Assembly (NCBI GenBank): GCA_937876205.1
Contig: CALEII010000013.1
Location: 16,728 to 80,727, forward strand
Length of the DNA stretch: 64,000 bases
Direction of reading: 5' to 3'
From: an uncultured Clostridia bacterium
Lineage (GTDB): Bacteria; Bacillota; Clostridia; Oscillospirales; Acutalibacteraceae
Every line of letters starts with the position of its first letter. Positions within the stretch are counted from its first letter, which is position 1. Below the pieces are notes generated by a model. The model was given only the letters and a program-made list of their open reading frames with translations, was not told the DNA's origin and did no database searches. Positions 26,468 to 36,294 of this stretch are shown here, one piece after another. Position numbers and translations under genes: made by a program.

Positions 26468-27118
26468 TTATTTATTATTATCAGCGTTCTTATACTTTCC
26501 CCAGCCGTACTTCTCAGCAAACTGTTTTACAACACCGGGTATGTAGCTGAAAAATGCAATAAATGTAAGAATGACGGATATAATAACAAGAATCATCATA
26601 ACAATATCTGGCATAACATAAAGTTCACGGAATGCACCGACTTCGGGACCGATGGCCATAATAACAGCCATAAATGTGTAGAATGCAGTTGTAGCAAGCT
26701 TGCCGTAAATTTCTGCAGCACAGGGCTTCATTCCGAGACAGATCATAAACAGACCGAATCCGAGCATTATTATATCCTTAAGAATAAACAGCAGGAAAAC
26801 CCATGAAAATGCCTTGAGAGTTTCATTATCTGCCTGATTGAATCTAAGGAAAAGTATAATGGCAATAGCAAAAACAGTAAGCTTATCCGCAATCGGGTCC
26901 AGCATTTTGCCAAGGTTACTTATCTGATTGAATTTTCTTGCAATTTTGCCGTCAACAAGGTCAGATATGCCTGATGCCGCAAGAATAATGAATGCCGCAA
27001 CAGTGTAATCCTTGTAAAAGAGAATTGCAAAAACAGGTATAAGCAGAATTCTGACAAAGGATATGAAGTTCGGAATAGTTTTCCAGTTTTCAAGATAATA
27101 AGCAAATTTTTCTTTCAT
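26468..27118 (-). CDS. pgsA: CDP-diacylglycerol--glycerol-3-phosphate 3-phosphatidyltransferase
   Basis: 216-residue integral membrane enzyme that makes phosphatidylglycerol phosphate. The CDP-alcohol transferase signature is complete: SDLVDGKIARKF followed by GKMLDPIAD, giving the D-x2-D-G-x2-A-R-x8-G-x3-D-x3-D pattern. Several hydrophobic helices follow. The start at 27118 is preferred because AAGGTGA precedes it and the family N-terminus is WKTIPNFISFVRIL. It lies ten bases after cvpA within the long operon. Confidence 0.92.
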   Translation of the reverse strand: MKEKFAYYLENWKTIPNFISFVRILLIPVFAILFYKDYTVAAFIILAASGISDLVDGKIARKFNQISNLGKMLDPIADKLTVFAIAIILFLRFNQADNETLKAFSWVFLLFILKDIIMLGFGLFMICLGMKPCAAEIYGKLATTAFYTFMAVIMAIGPEVGAFRELYVMPDIVMMILVIISVILTFIAFFSYIPGVVKQFAEKYGWGKYKNADNNK

Positions 27119-27128
27119 TTTTTTCACC

Positions 27129-27800
27129 TTAAATTCCGATGAGGGTTCTTGCGAATGTGCAGATATATGAATCAGCAGCATATGCTGCAACGGTTTCGGA
27201 TGCACAGGACACAACAGAGAGTATAATTGCTAAAATAAACGCATATACAACACCTTTAAGAAGGCCTGCAACACCGCCGAGTGTCTGATTAAGCTTCTTA
27301 CCGAGCTTAGTCACAGAAACAAGCTTTGAAAGCAATCTGCCGACAATTCGAAGAACAATAAGAAGCACAAAAGACAGCACTGCAAAGCAGACAAGATTCA
27401 GTAGTGCGAGAACAACGGGACCTACAATGCTTTCTTCAAGCTGTTCAACACTGGTGATACTGCTGAGAATATTCTGAGACATCGTCTGTGTGTCAAAAAG
27501 ACCTGCCTTCTCTGCATATGTGTGAACACCGTCGGGTAAGAAATCAAAAATCTCAGTTACACTGCCCAGTGACTGTGCAATTGTGTTCTCTACACCCTGA
27601 TATTTCTCCGTAAGAAATTCAAGAACAATACTTTTCACAGTACTGCTATATAATGCAGTCGCAACAGAAGGTGCAAGAAGCCTTGCTGCGATAAAAGCAA
27701 CAATTCCTGAAAACAGTTCAAACACAGTGAGTACAAAACCTTTTCTTGTGGCAAGAAAAGTTATCAGAAGAATAATTGCAACAAGAATAATATCAACCAT
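27129..27800 (-). CDS. CvpA family membrane protein
   Basis: 223 residues with four to five predicted transmembrane segments (about 2-20, 24-48, 125-155, 190-210). The opening MVDIILVAIILLITFLATRK and the RKGFVLTVFELFSG stretch match CvpA, linked in E. coli to colicin V production and elsewhere to envelope homeostasis. GGAGG lies eight bases before the ATG at 27800; the upstream frame lies in the preceding gene. It starts four bases after the DUF5711 gene. Confidence 0.82.
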   Translation of the reverse strand: MVDIILVAIILLITFLATRKGFVLTVFELFSGIVAFIAARLLAPSVATALYSSTVKSIVLEFLTEKYQGVENTIAQSLGSVTEIFDFLPDGVHTYAEKAGLFDTQTMSQNILSSITSVEQLEESIVGPVVLALLNLVCFAVLSFVLLIVLRIVGRLLSKLVSVTKLGKKLNQTLGGVAGLLKGVVYAFILAIILSVVSCASETVAAYAADSYICTFARTLIGI

Positions 27801-27804
27801 AAAA

Positions 27805-29091
27805 TCATTCCTCCACATGTGTTTCATCTTCGACAATCTGCGGCTCATAAGACATATTTCCGTATGCGGGGAACCTTCTTACAGTGTCAGATGAAAGAAC
27901 ATATATAAAGTTTTTATTTATTACAATACCGTCATAGTGCTTTGTGTCGGTGATACTGCCGACAAGCTTACCTGATTTTGAATATGTTTCAATTTTATCT
28001 GAGAACAGAACTGCAACACTCTTATCACTGATTGACAGACCTGTGACCTTGCCGTTTAAAGTAACGGAATACTTAAGCTTTCCGTTTGATTTAAATAGTG
28101 ACAGAATGTATGTATCGTCGTGACTGTAGTCCTTGGTTATAACTGCCGTGTATTCTTCACTGAAATCAGTACAGATAATATCCTGTGTACCGTATTCTGA
28201 AGAAACAGTCTGATTCTTACCTGATATTCTGTATACATTCTTATCAGTTATCACCTGTATTTTTCTGTCAGTAAGGAACTTGGCACCTATAACAGTTTCA
28301 TCAGTATATTCAAACTCTGCATACGCTGAATCATATTCAAAATCAAGAATATAAATATGGGAAGAAAGCACGGCATTTGTGCTGTTAATGACGCTGACGG
28401 CAACCTTATTGCCGTTATCATTGATAGCAACATCAGTGATATATCCGTCAGAGCAATTCCACTGATAAATAATTTTACCCTTTGAATTACAGCCGATAAG
28501 CACGGTTTTATAACTATCATCACGAAGAACAATTGCATAGTTATTGTCTTTGCTCACTGCAAAATCAACAATTCTGTCTTCAAGTTTCTGCTGACTGATA
28601 ATTGCTCTGTTGTGCATAAGAGTGTATGACGAATTACCCTTATCATAAATAACAATATTCTTACCGTTAACATCAGCAAGAGGTGTGCTGTAAACCATCT
28701 GCTGACCCGAAATCAACTCACCGTTCTTTTCCACAAAAGAAACACCGTTCTCAGTAAGAAGCATAAATCCGTCACCGTGTGCTTCAAAATCAAATACAGA
28801 ATCTGCATTTATTTCAACAGCATAGTTCTGAGAGCTGCTCTTTGTAAGAACAGACTGGAATTTCCCGTTGACGGTGTAAATAAAACCACCTGAAGAAATG
28901 TCTGCAATAATATAAATAATAATCAGAATGATTGCGGCTATTATGCCTAATGCAAGCGGAGAGAGTCTGGGGCCGTTATAATCAGATTTTTTTGAGGAAA
29001 AGCTCTTTTTCTTCTTGCTGTTTTTAAGCGGAAGCTCAACTATTACTGATTCATTATTCTCTTGTGGAGTGTTGTTATTTTCACTGTTCAC
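27805..29091 (-). CDS. DUF5711 family membrane-anchored beta-propeller-like protein
   Basis: 428 residues. A Lys/Ser-rich cytoplasmic tail (1-45) precedes one transmembrane helix (about 46-70). The outer portion is built of repeated short beta-strand units (such as YTVNGKFQSVL, IVDFAVSKDNNYAIVL, VTGLSISDKSVAVLF) as in WD40/PQQ-like propellers, matching DUF5711 of Oscillospirales. Function unknown; it may sense or scaffold at the cell surface. It sits between truA and cvpA. Confidence 0.72.
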   Translation of the reverse strand: MNSENNNTPQENNESVIVELPLKNSKKKKSFSSKKSDYNGPRLSPLALGIIAAIILIIIYIIADISSGGFIYTVNGKFQSVLTKSSSQNYAVEINADSVFDFEAHGDGFMLLTENGVSFVEKNGELISGQQMVYSTPLADVNGKNIVIYDKGNSSYTLMHNRAIISQQKLEDRIVDFAVSKDNNYAIVLRDDSYKTVLIGCNSKGKIIYQWNCSDGYITDVAINDNGNKVAVSVINSTNAVLSSHIYILDFEYDSAYAEFEYTDETVIGAKFLTDRKIQVITDKNVYRISGKNQTVSSEYGTQDIICTDFSEEYTAVITKDYSHDDTYILSLFKSNGKLKYSVTLNGKVTGLSISDKSVAVLFSDKIETYSKSGKLVGSITDTKHYDGIVINKNFIYVLSSDTVRRFPAYGNMSYEPQIVEDETHVEE

Positions 29092-29104
29092 TTTTCACAC
29101 CGCC

Positions 29105-29839
29105 TTAATAATAGACTTTATTGAGGTATAACCCCTCGGGAGAAACGGTTTTACCCGCTTTAGTCCTGTCAAGAGAAAGAATGATATTTTTTATATCATC
29201 TTCATTTATTTTGCCTTCGTTTATGTAGATGAGAGTACCAACCATTATGCGGACCATATTATAAAGGAATCCGTCGCCCGACACTCTGAAAATGACCATA
29301 TCGCCCTCTCGGGTGACGGAGGCATCAAATACTGTTCTCACAGTATCCTGTACCGAGCTGCCGGAAGCACAGAATGCGCCAAAATCATATGTACCGATGA
29401 AATCTTTGGCAGCCTTATCCAATTTTGCTTCATCAAGCTTATATTTGTATTGAAAAACAGTGTCAAGAAGAAAAGGATTTCTCACTTCACTGTTCCATAT
29501 TTTATAGATATATTCCTTAGACTTAGTGTCAAATCTTGCATGGAAGTCAAAATGCACTTCTTCACATTTAAGAACCACTATATCTAAGGGCAACTTTGCA
29601 TTCAGAGCCCTTACCACTGTTTCGCAGGGCATCAGGCTTTCAGTTCTGAAATTACAGCAGAATTCATTTGCGTGAACACCGGCATCGGTTCTTGAACAAC
29701 CGTTGACAGATATCCTTTCACAGAAAATCTGTTCAATTGCGCACTCAAGCTGACCCTGTACGGTGTCTGCATTTTCCTGAATCTGCCAACCGTGATAAGC
29801 AGTTCCGTTATATTTAAGCCAGAGTCTTAAATTTCGCAT
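29105..29839 (-). CDS. truA: tRNA pseudouridine(38-40) synthase TruA
   Basis: 244-residue enzyme that isomerises uridines 38 to 40 in the anticodon arm. The catalytic aspartate is D52 in CSRTDAGVHA, the same number as in characterised TruA. Further family blocks are FHARFDTKSKEYIYKI and FLYNMVRIMVGTL. It overlaps the ecfT stop by one base (TAATG), giving translational coupling. The ecfA1-ecfA2-ecfT-truA order is the standard Firmicutes arrangement, although rpl/rps genes that usually precede it are absent. Confidence 0.96.
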   Translation of the reverse strand: MRNLRLWLKYNGTAYHGWQIQENADTVQGQLECAIEQIFCERISVNGCSRTDAGVHANEFCCNFRTESLMPCETVVRALNAKLPLDIVVLKCEEVHFDFHARFDTKSKEYIYKIWNSEVRNPFLLDTVFQYKYKLDEAKLDKAAKDFIGTYDFGAFCASGSSVQDTVRTVFDASVTREGDMVIFRVSGDGFLYNMVRIMVGTLIYINEGKINEDDIKNIILSLDRTKAGKTVSPEGLYLNKVYY

Positions 29840-30654
29840 TAAATAACAGCTCCGAAATAATGATTGAGAAGAATGATACCCACAAGCATAACTGCTATGA
29901 TAACAAAAGCAACTGCATCACGCCATGAGAATTTCATCTGCTTCATTCTTGTTCTCTTGTTGCTTCCGTTGTAGCATCTGCATTCCATTGCGAATGCAAG
30001 CTCATATGCTCTTCTGAATGAGTTGACAAACAAAGGAATGAATACGGGAATAAGTGCCTTTGCACGCTGAACAAGATTGCCTGAATCAAGGTCAGCTCCC
30101 CTTGCCTTCTGAGCATTCATAATTTTGTCGATTTCCTCGATAAGTGTAGGAATAAATCTCAGGGCAATTGTCATCATCATTGCAAGTGTATCAACGGGAA
30201 TTTTAATCTTGTTAAGAGGTGACAGAAGCCTTGAAATACCGTCTGTCAGAGTTGTGGGAGAGGTTGTGTATGTCAGAAGTGAGCTGACAAGGATAAGACA
30301 GATTATTCTGATTGCCATAAATATGGCTGTGAATATACCACCTGTGGTAATTTGTATTTTCCACCAGTCAAGAAGGACTGTTCCCTCATCATTATAGAAA
30401 ATCTGAAGTATGGATGTAAGGACTATGATGAAATAAATCATCTTCATTCCTTTGAAAACAACTTTGAAGGATATCTTTGATATTGCAACAGAAGCAATTG
30501 CAAAAACTACGATAAGTGCAAGAGACAAAAAGTTTTTGCAGAGGAAAATTTCAACGAGTGCAAGGAATACAACGATAAGCTTGGCCCTTGCATCTAGCTT
30601 ATGGATAAAGGAGTCGCCGGGGAAATACTGACCGATTGTAATGTCTTTTATCAT
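29839..30654 (-). CDS. ecfT: Energy-coupling factor transporter transmembrane protein EcfT
   Basis: 271-residue membrane scaffold of group II ECF transporters, which lets many vitamin-binding S components share one ATPase pair. Five hydrophobic segments flank a cytoplasmic coupling region with the two signature motifs, AQKARGAD and AMECRCYN. It follows ecfA2 by six bases. S components are not encoded here and would be scattered in the genome. Confidence 0.95.
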   Translation of the reverse strand: MIKDITIGQYFPGDSFIHKLDARAKLIVVFLALVEIFLCKNFLSLALIVVFAIASVAISKISFKVVFKGMKMIYFIIVLTSILQIFYNDEGTVLLDWWKIQITTGGIFTAIFMAIRIICLILVSSLLTYTTSPTTLTDGISRLLSPLNKIKIPVDTLAMMMTIALRFIPTLIEEIDKIMNAQKARGADLDSGNLVQRAKALIPVFIPLFVNSFRRAYELAFAMECRCYNGSNKRTRMKQMKFSWRDAVAFVIIAVMLVGIILLNHYFGAVI

Positions 30655-30660
30655 AATCAG

Positions 30661-31518
30661 TTACCCCCCTTTGTGAAGATATCTGAGAATTTCTTCTGCC
30701 GCATCGTCAACCGTATAAACATTACTGCTGAGATTGAAGCCGAATTTTTTAAGCTCAGAGAAAATTCTTGTTATCTGAGGAATATTAAGCCCCATTTCAC
30801 GGAGTTCATTTTCGTGAGAAAAAACCGCTTCAACAGTATCATTGAAAGCAACTTTACCTTTATTGAGAACAACGATTCTGTCTGCAACGGAAGCGACATC
30901 CTCCATTGAATGAGAAACAATAATGACGGTACTTCCCGTTTTCTCACGGTAATTCTTTATGAGGTCAAGAATTATCTTTCTGCCTCTTGGGTCAAGACCT
31001 GCAGCAGGCTCATCCATTATCAGGACTTCGGGCTCCATTGCCATAACACCTGCAATGGCTACACGCCTCTTTTCACCGCCTGAAAGGTCAAAGGGAGATT
31101 TGTCAAACATACTCTCTTTAAGACCTACAAATTCTGCGGCTTTTCTGACTCTTCTGTCAATCTCTGCCTTATCAAGCCCCATATTGGTAGGACCGAAAGC
31201 AATATCTTTGTAAACAGTTGATTCAAAAAGCTGATATTCGGGATATTGGAAGCAAAGCCCCACTCTGAAACGGGCCTTATGAGCTGATTCACGGCTTTCG
31301 TTGATATCCTTGCCGTCAAGAAGCACCTGACCTTCAGAAGCCTTCAGAAGTGAATTGAAATGCTGAATGAGTGTTGATTTTCCCGAGCCTGTGTGGCCGA
31401 TAATTGCAAGCATTTCACCTTTTTCAACAGAAAAATTTATATTATCAAGTGCTGCAATTTCAAAAGGGGTGCCGACACCGTATTTGTATGAAAGATTCTT
31501 TATTTCGAGAATACTCAA
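30661..31518 (-). CDS. ecfA2: Energy-coupling factor ATPase EcfA2
   Basis: 285-residue ABC ATPase. Walker A is GHTGSGKST, the Q-loop CFQYPEYQLF, the signature LSGGEKRRVAIAG and Walker B VLIMDEPAAGLDP. The C-terminal extension is typical of EcfA proteins. The start overlaps the ecfA1 stop by four bases (ATGA-type), so subunit synthesis is coupled. It forms the heterodimer with EcfA1 under EcfT. Confidence 0.95.
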   Translation of the reverse strand: MSILEIKNLSYKYGVGTPFEIAALDNINFSVEKGEMLAIIGHTGSGKSTLIQHFNSLLKASEGQVLLDGKDINESRESAHKARFRVGLCFQYPEYQLFESTVYKDIAFGPTNMGLDKAEIDRRVRKAAEFVGLKESMFDKSPFDLSGGEKRRVAIAGVMAMEPEVLIMDEPAAGLDPRGRKIILDLIKNYREKTGSTVIIVSHSMEDVASVADRIVVLNKGKVAFNDTVEAVFSHENELREMGLNIPQITRIFSELKKFGFNLSSNVYTVDDAAEEILRYLHKGG

Positions 31519-32381
31519 TGTGAAGCACCTCCCGAAACTGAAAATTTAAAGGATTCTATGAATTCATCGGGAGTTAAAATGCTATCAGGGAGATTCACTC
31601 CGTTTTTTTTGAGTTTTAAAGCAAGCTTTGCGCTGTCGGGAAGCTCAAGACCTGCATTTTCGATTATATCTTCGTGTGCAAAAACTTCTCTCGGAGTACC
31701 GTCAAGGACAACACTGCCGGAATTCATAACAATAACTCTGTCTGCTTTAACGGCTTCGTCCATATAGTGAGTGATGAGAACGACAGTCTTTCCCATTTCC
31801 TTGTTAAGACGAAGCATAGACTTCATAACTTCCTCTCTGCCCTTGGGATCAAGCATCGCAGTGGGCTCATCAAGAACAATACAATCAGTCTGCATTGCCA
31901 TAACGCCTGCAATAGCAACTCTCTGCTTCTGACCGCCTGAGAGCTTATGTGGTTCGTGAAGTCTGTATTCATACATACCAACTGATTTGAGAGCATCGTC
32001 AACACGCTGCCTGATTTCTTTGGGCTCAATGCCGAGATTCTCGGGACCGAATGCAACATCCTCTTCAACAATTGTTGCAACAATCTGATTGTCAGGATTC
32101 TGAAAAACAACACCGACTGTCTGACGGATATCATATTCAAGACTTTCGTCAGCCGTATCCATACCGTCAACAAGAACCTTACCGCTTTCAGGAAGAATAA
32201 TTGCATTTGAGAGCTTGGCAATTGTCGATTTCCCTGAGCCGTTATGACCGAGTATGGCAACAAATTCACCTTTTTTTATGTCAATATTTATATTTTTAAT
32301 CGCAAGAGGTAATGGAGTTTCATTGTCAGATTCATAACGATATGAAACATCACAGAACCTTATGAGAGATTCATTATTCAT
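31515..32381 (-). CDS. ecfA1: Energy-coupling factor ATPase EcfA1
   Basis: 288-residue ABC ATPase. Walker A is GHNGSGKST (45-53), the Q-loop FQNPDNQIVA, the signature LSGGQKQRVAIAG and Walker B CIVLDEPTAMLDP. The DNQ Q-loop is characteristic of EcfA1. It lies 22 bases after the methyltransferase gene; AAGGGA precedes the ATG. Confidence 0.95.
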   Translation of the reverse strand: MNNESLIRFCDVSYRYESDNETPLPLAIKNINIDIKKGEFVAILGHNGSGKSTIAKLSNAIILPESGKVLVDGMDTADESLEYDIRQTVGVVFQNPDNQIVATIVEEDVAFGPENLGIEPKEIRQRVDDALKSVGMYEYRLHEPHKLSGGQKQRVAIAGVMAMQTDCIVLDEPTAMLDPKGREEVMKSMLRLNKEMGKTVVLITHYMDEAVKADRVIVMNSGSVVLDGTPREVFAHEDIIENAGLELPDSAKLALKLKKNGVNLPDSILTPDEFIESFKFSVSGGASH

Positions 32382-32403
32382 TTTAAAATTCCCTTAAAAA
32401 GTT

Positions 32404-33267
32404 TTATTTCTGCCAGATTGCAGTTGAACCGCAAGGAAGACAAAGACCTGAAGATGTAACAGGAAGACCGAGTTCATCTGCCGAAACAGTACCGCCGAAA
32501 ACAGGCTTGATGACAGAACCGAGTATGTACTGCATAACTGCAGGTGATAAACCTGTCGTGTAGGAGTTAATAAGGAACAACAGTGAATCCTCTGTCAGAA
32601 GTTCACGACAAAGCTCACAAAGATGATAAACCTCATCTTCAAGCTTCCAAACTTCCCCACCTGGGCCTCTTCCGTATGAGGGAGGATCCATAATGATTAT
32701 ATCATAATGATTGCCTCTTCTGATTTCTCTTTCAACAAACTTGATACAGTCATCAACAAGCCATCTGACAGGCAGCTTTTCGACTTCTGTTGACATTGCA
32801 TTCTCTTTTGCCCAAAGAACCATACCCTTTGATGCATCAACGTGTGTAACGGCTGCTCCGGCTTTCAGTGCAGAGATTGTTGCGCCGCCTGTGTAAGCAA
32901 AGAGATTAAGAACTTTTACCTCTCTGTCCTGCTTCTTAATTGTGTCAGCCACAAAATCCCAGTTGACAGCCTGTTCAGGGAAAAGTCCCGTATGCTTAAA
33001 TCCCATTGTTTTTATATTGAATGTGAGCTCATTATAATCAATTGTCCAACGGTCGGGAATGTTTTTGTACACTTCCCATTTGCCACCGCCTGAATTTGAA
33101 CGGAAATACCTTGCATCTGCTTTTTTCCACAAGGGATGCTTTTTTGGAGTGTTCCATATAACCTGCGGGTCGGGCCTAATAAGAACAACATTGCCCCATC
33201 TCTCAAGTCTTTCACCGTCTGAGCAATCTATAAGCTCGTAATCTGTCCATTTATCGGAAATTCTCAT
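32404..33267 (-). CDS. SAM-dependent RNA methyltransferase (RlmI/RlmK-like, Methyltrans_SAM)
   Basis: 287 residues. The SAM pocket is NLFAYTGGATISALKAGA with VDASKG after it, and the catalytic DPPSYGRG motif follows. This pairing is typical of 23S rRNA cytosine-5 or guanine-N7 methyltransferases of the RlmI/RlmK group, but the N-terminal PUA domain of RlmI is lacking, so the target is uncertain. The ATG at 33267 begins one base after the glmM stop, so its SD (GAAAGG) lies within glmM. Confidence 0.8.
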   Translation of the reverse strand: MRISDKWTDYELIDCSDGERLERWGNVVLIRPDPQVIWNTPKKHPLWKKADARYFRSNSGGGKWEVYKNIPDRWTIDYNELTFNIKTMGFKHTGLFPEQAVNWDFVADTIKKQDREVKVLNLFAYTGGATISALKAGAAVTHVDASKGMVLWAKENAMSTEVEKLPVRWLVDDCIKFVEREIRRGNHYDIIIMDPPSYGRGPGGEVWKLEDEVYHLCELCRELLTEDSLLFLINSYTTGLSPAVMQYILGSVIKPVFGGTVSADELGLPVTSSGLCLPCGSTAIWQK

Positions 33268-33268
33268 T

Positions 33269-34618
33269 TTATATAAGCCTTTCTTCAACTATCTGTGCAA
33301 TCATTGCTGCAAGATGTTCTATCTGTTCACTATCTCTGCCCTCAAGCATTACACGCACAAGTGGTTCTGTGCCTGATGCTCTGACAAGAACTCTGCCGTT
33401 TGAACCGAGCTCCTTTTCTGCAGCTTCAACAGCAAGTTTTATATCTTTGTCTTCACCGAGTCTGTGTTTACCGAATGCAGAAACCTTAACATTTCTGAGC
33501 ACCTGCGGGAATATCTCAATTTCAGATGCCAGTTCATCCAGTGATTTGCCGGTATCTCTTATGATATTGAGAATTTGTACAGCAGAGAGCTGTCCGTCAC
33601 CTGTTGTTGCGTGGTCAAGGAAGATTAAGTGACCTGACTGCTCACCACCTATGTGATACCCCTTTTCAAGCATTCTTTCAAGAACGTATCTGTCACCGAC
33701 CTTAGTCTTTTCGCAATTTATGCCGTTTTTGTCACAGAACTCAAAAAGCCCCATATTACTCATAACGGTTGCAACAAGAGTGTTACCGTTAAGCTTGTTC
33801 TTCTCTTTAAGATATTTTGAAGCAATTGCCATAAGCATATCACCGTCAACAAGGTTACCGTTTTTGTCAACAGCAAGAAGTCTGTCAGCGTCGCCGTCAA
33901 AAGCAAAGCCTGCCTCAAAACCGTGTGTTCTTACAAACTCAGCAAGCCCTTCAATGTGTGTTGATCCACAGTTTTCGTTGATATTTGTACCATCAGGATT
34001 TGCATTTATAACAACACATTCAGCACCAAGCTGCTTAAAAAGTGTGTTTGCCGTTACACTTGCTGAACCATTTGCACAGTCAAGCGCAATTCTCATTCCG
34101 TAAAACAGTCTGTCTGCAGTTTCGGCAATGTGATTTATATAATCTCTTACGGCATTCTGCGCAAGAGTGACCTTACCTACTTCACCACCGATGACAACAG
34201 GAGGCATACGCACTTCATCAAGAATTATTGCCTCAATTTCCTCTTCCATAGCATCGGGAAGCTTGTAGCCTGTTGACTGAAAAATTTTAATTCCGTTATA
34301 TTCACAAGGATTATGGGATGCTGAAATCATTACACCCGCATCATAGCCGTATTCTTTAACAAGAAATGCTACGGCAGGTGTGGGTACAACACCGAGCATA
34401 AGAACATCAGCACCGACTGAGCAAAGACCCGAAGCGAGTGCATATGCAAGCATATCAGCTGACTTTCTTGTGTCTGTACCGATAAGAACTTTAGGTTTAT
34501 ATGCAGTATTTTCTGCAAGCACCATAGCTGTCGCTCTGCCTATTTTCATTGCGAGCTCACTTGTTATTTCAGTATTTGCAATTCCTCTTGCACCGTCTGT
34601 ACCGAATAATCTTCCCAT
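33269..34618 (-). CDS. glmM: Phosphoglucosamine mutase
   Basis: 449-residue enzyme that converts glucosamine 6-phosphate to the 1-phosphate for UDP-GlcNAc, the cell-wall precursor. GTDGARG (6-12) opens the protein; the phosphoserine is S101 in MISASHNPCEYNG; the metal loop is DGDADR; the phosphate-binding end has RASGTEPLVRVM. It lies 17 bases after ruvB, with GGAGG before the ATG. The cdaA-cdaR genes often found upstream of glmM in Firmicutes are not here. Confidence 0.96.
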   Translation of the reverse strand: MGRLFGTDGARGIANTEITSELAMKIGRATAMVLAENTAYKPKVLIGTDTRKSADMLAYALASGLCSVGADVLMLGVVPTPAVAFLVKEYGYDAGVMISASHNPCEYNGIKIFQSTGYKLPDAMEEEIEAIILDEVRMPPVVIGGEVGKVTLAQNAVRDYINHIAETADRLFYGMRIALDCANGSASVTANTLFKQLGAECVVINANPDGTNINENCGSTHIEGLAEFVRTHGFEAGFAFDGDADRLLAVDKNGNLVDGDMLMAIASKYLKEKNKLNGNTLVATVMSNMGLFEFCDKNGINCEKTKVGDRYVLERMLEKGYHIGGEQSGHLIFLDHATTGDGQLSAVQILNIIRDTGKSLDELASEIEIFPQVLRNVKVSAFGKHRLGEDKDIKLAVEAAEKELGSNGRVLVRASGTEPLVRVMLEGRDSEQIEHLAAMIAQIVEERLI

Positions 34619-34635
34619 AACAAAACCTCCGTAAA

Positions 34636-35658
34636 TTAAAATAAAGTCTGCTGACCCGGTTTCTCAATACCTAAGTGTGTATATGCCGCATTAGTAACCA
34701 CTCTGCCTCTCGGCGTTCTGCCCAGGAAGCCTATCTGCATAAGATAAGGCTCATAAACATCCTCAATAGTGACAGCCTCTTCGCCTATTGCCGCAGCTAT
34801 TGTCTCAAGTCCGACGGGGCCACCGTTATAATTCTGAATCATAGTTGTAAGAAGCAATCTGTCTATATTATCAAGACCGAGCTCATCAATTTCCATTCTC
34901 GATAAAGCAAGTCTTGCATCCTGCTCTGTAATAGTGCCGCTGCCGATAACCTGAGCAAAATCTCTGGCTCGCTTCAGAAGTCTGTTTGCAATTCTCGGTG
35001 TTCCTCTTGAGCGTGATGCTATTTCAAGTGCACCGTCATCATCAATTCCTATGCCGAGAATGCTTGCACTTCTTTTTACGATTTCTGCGAGCTCCTGAGG
35101 AGTATAAAGCTCAAGTCTCAGAACAACACCGAATCTGTCACGAAGAGGTGCTGTAAGCTGACCTGCTCTTGTTGTTGCCCCGACAAGTGTGAAATTCTTT
35201 ATATCAAGTCTGATACTTCTTGCTGAGGGGCCTTTTCCGATGATGATATCAATTACATTATCCTCCATAGCAGGATAAAGAACTTCTTCAACACTTCTTG
35301 AAAGACGGTGGATTTCATCAATGAATAACACATCACCTTCATTAAGGTTGGTGAGAAGTGCCGCAAGGTCACCGGGCTTCTCAATTGCAGGACCTGATGT
35401 TACTCTAATCTGAACATTCATCTGATTTGCGATGATGCCTGCAAGCGTTGTTTTACCGAGTCCCGGAGGGCCGTAAAGCAATACGTGGTCGAGCGTTTCA
35501 CCTCTGCCGAGAGCTGCATCCATATAAATCTTAAGGTTTTCTTTGACCTTTTCCTGACCGATATAATCATCAAGAGTTTTTGGTCTTAATGAAACTTCGG
35601 TATCATTATCATTCTGTGTAAATTCAGGTGACATCATACGGTATTCATTTTCTTCCAT
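34636..35658 (-). CDS. ruvB: Holliday junction branch migration ATPase RuvB
   Basis: 340-residue AAA+ motor. [11 protein letters not shown] is the family start; Walker A is GPPGLGKTT (63-71); Walker B lies in LFIDEIHRL; sensor 1 is VGATTRAG; the winged-helix end holds [10 protein letters not shown]. It forms hexamers that drive branch migration with RuvA. Sixteen bases separate it from ruvA. Confidence 0.97.
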   Translation of the reverse strand: MEENEYRMMSPEFTQNDNDTEVSLRPKTLDDYIGQEKVKENLKIYMDAALGRGETLDHVLLYGPPGLGKTTLAGIIANQMNVQIRVTSGPAIEKPGDLAALLTNLNEGDVLFIDEIHRLSRSVEEVLYPAMEDNVIDIIIGKGPSARSIRLDIKNFTLVGATTRAGQLTAPLRDRFGVVLRLELYTPQELAEIVKRSASILGIGIDDDGALEIASRSRGTPRIANRLLKRARDFAQVIGSGTITEQDARLALSRMEIDELGLDNIDRLLLTTMIQNYNGGPVGLETIAAAIGEEAVTIEDVYEPYLMQIGFLGRTPRGRVVTNAAYTHLGIEKPGQQTLF

Positions 35659-35674
35659 TATTATTCACCCTTTC

Positions 35675-36277
35675 TTACAGATTCTTTGAAAGCACGGCAA
35701 GTGCCTTTTTAATAAGTTCTTCAACAGAAAGATTTTTATCAAACTGAGAAACAGCTTTTGCAGCCTCATATCTCGAATAACCAAGAAACTGCAGCGCACA
35801 GACAGCCTCTGAAGTGTTATCTGAAGCCTCAATTGCAGCTGAGGTGTCAAAGCTGTCATCAACAGCAGAAGAAACTGACGTGAGTTTACCTTTGAGCTCA
35901 AGCACAATTCTCTGCGCAATTTTAGGTCCGACGCCCTGAGCCTTTGTAACTGCCTTTGCATCACCTGAAGCTACAGCAAGTGCAAGCTTATCCGGTGTCA
36001 TTTCTGAAAGCACGGCAAGCGCAGCCTTTGGACCTACACCTGAAATACCAATGAGCAGCTTAAAGCAATCAAGCTCATTTGTGTCAGCAAAACCGAACAG
36101 TTCAAGTGCATCCTCTCTGACGGCAAGGTGTGTATATAAAGTAGTCTGATTGCCGACAGCACCGACTCTTTTTAGTGTATTGAGTGAAGCATTACACTTA
36201 AAGCCGACCCCGCCGCATTCAATTGCAACACAGTTGGCATCAAGCATTATAATATTACCTGTGAGAGAATAAAACAT
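35675..36277 (-). CDS. ruvA: Holliday junction binding protein RuvA
   Basis: 200-residue tetrameric protein that holds four-way junctions. An OB-like N-terminal domain (GVGFKC, YTHLAVREDALELFGF), two helix-hairpin-helix motifs (LIGISGVGPKAALAVLS and AQGVGPKIAQRIVLELK) and the flexible C-terminal domain III (FLGYSRYEAAKAV) are all visible. It lies between ruvC and ruvB with 17-base and 16-base gaps. Confidence 0.96.
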   Translation of the reverse strand: MFYSLTGNIIMLDANCVAIECGGVGFKCNASLNTLKRVGAVGNQTTLYTHLAVREDALELFGFADTNELDCFKLLIGISGVGPKAALAVLSEMTPDKLALAVASGDAKAVTKAQGVGPKIAQRIVLELKGKLTSVSSAVDDSFDTSAAIEASDNTSEAVCALQFLGYSRYEAAKAVSQFDKNLSVEELIKKALAVLSKNL

Positions 36278-36294
36278 ACTGTTTTATCGTCCTT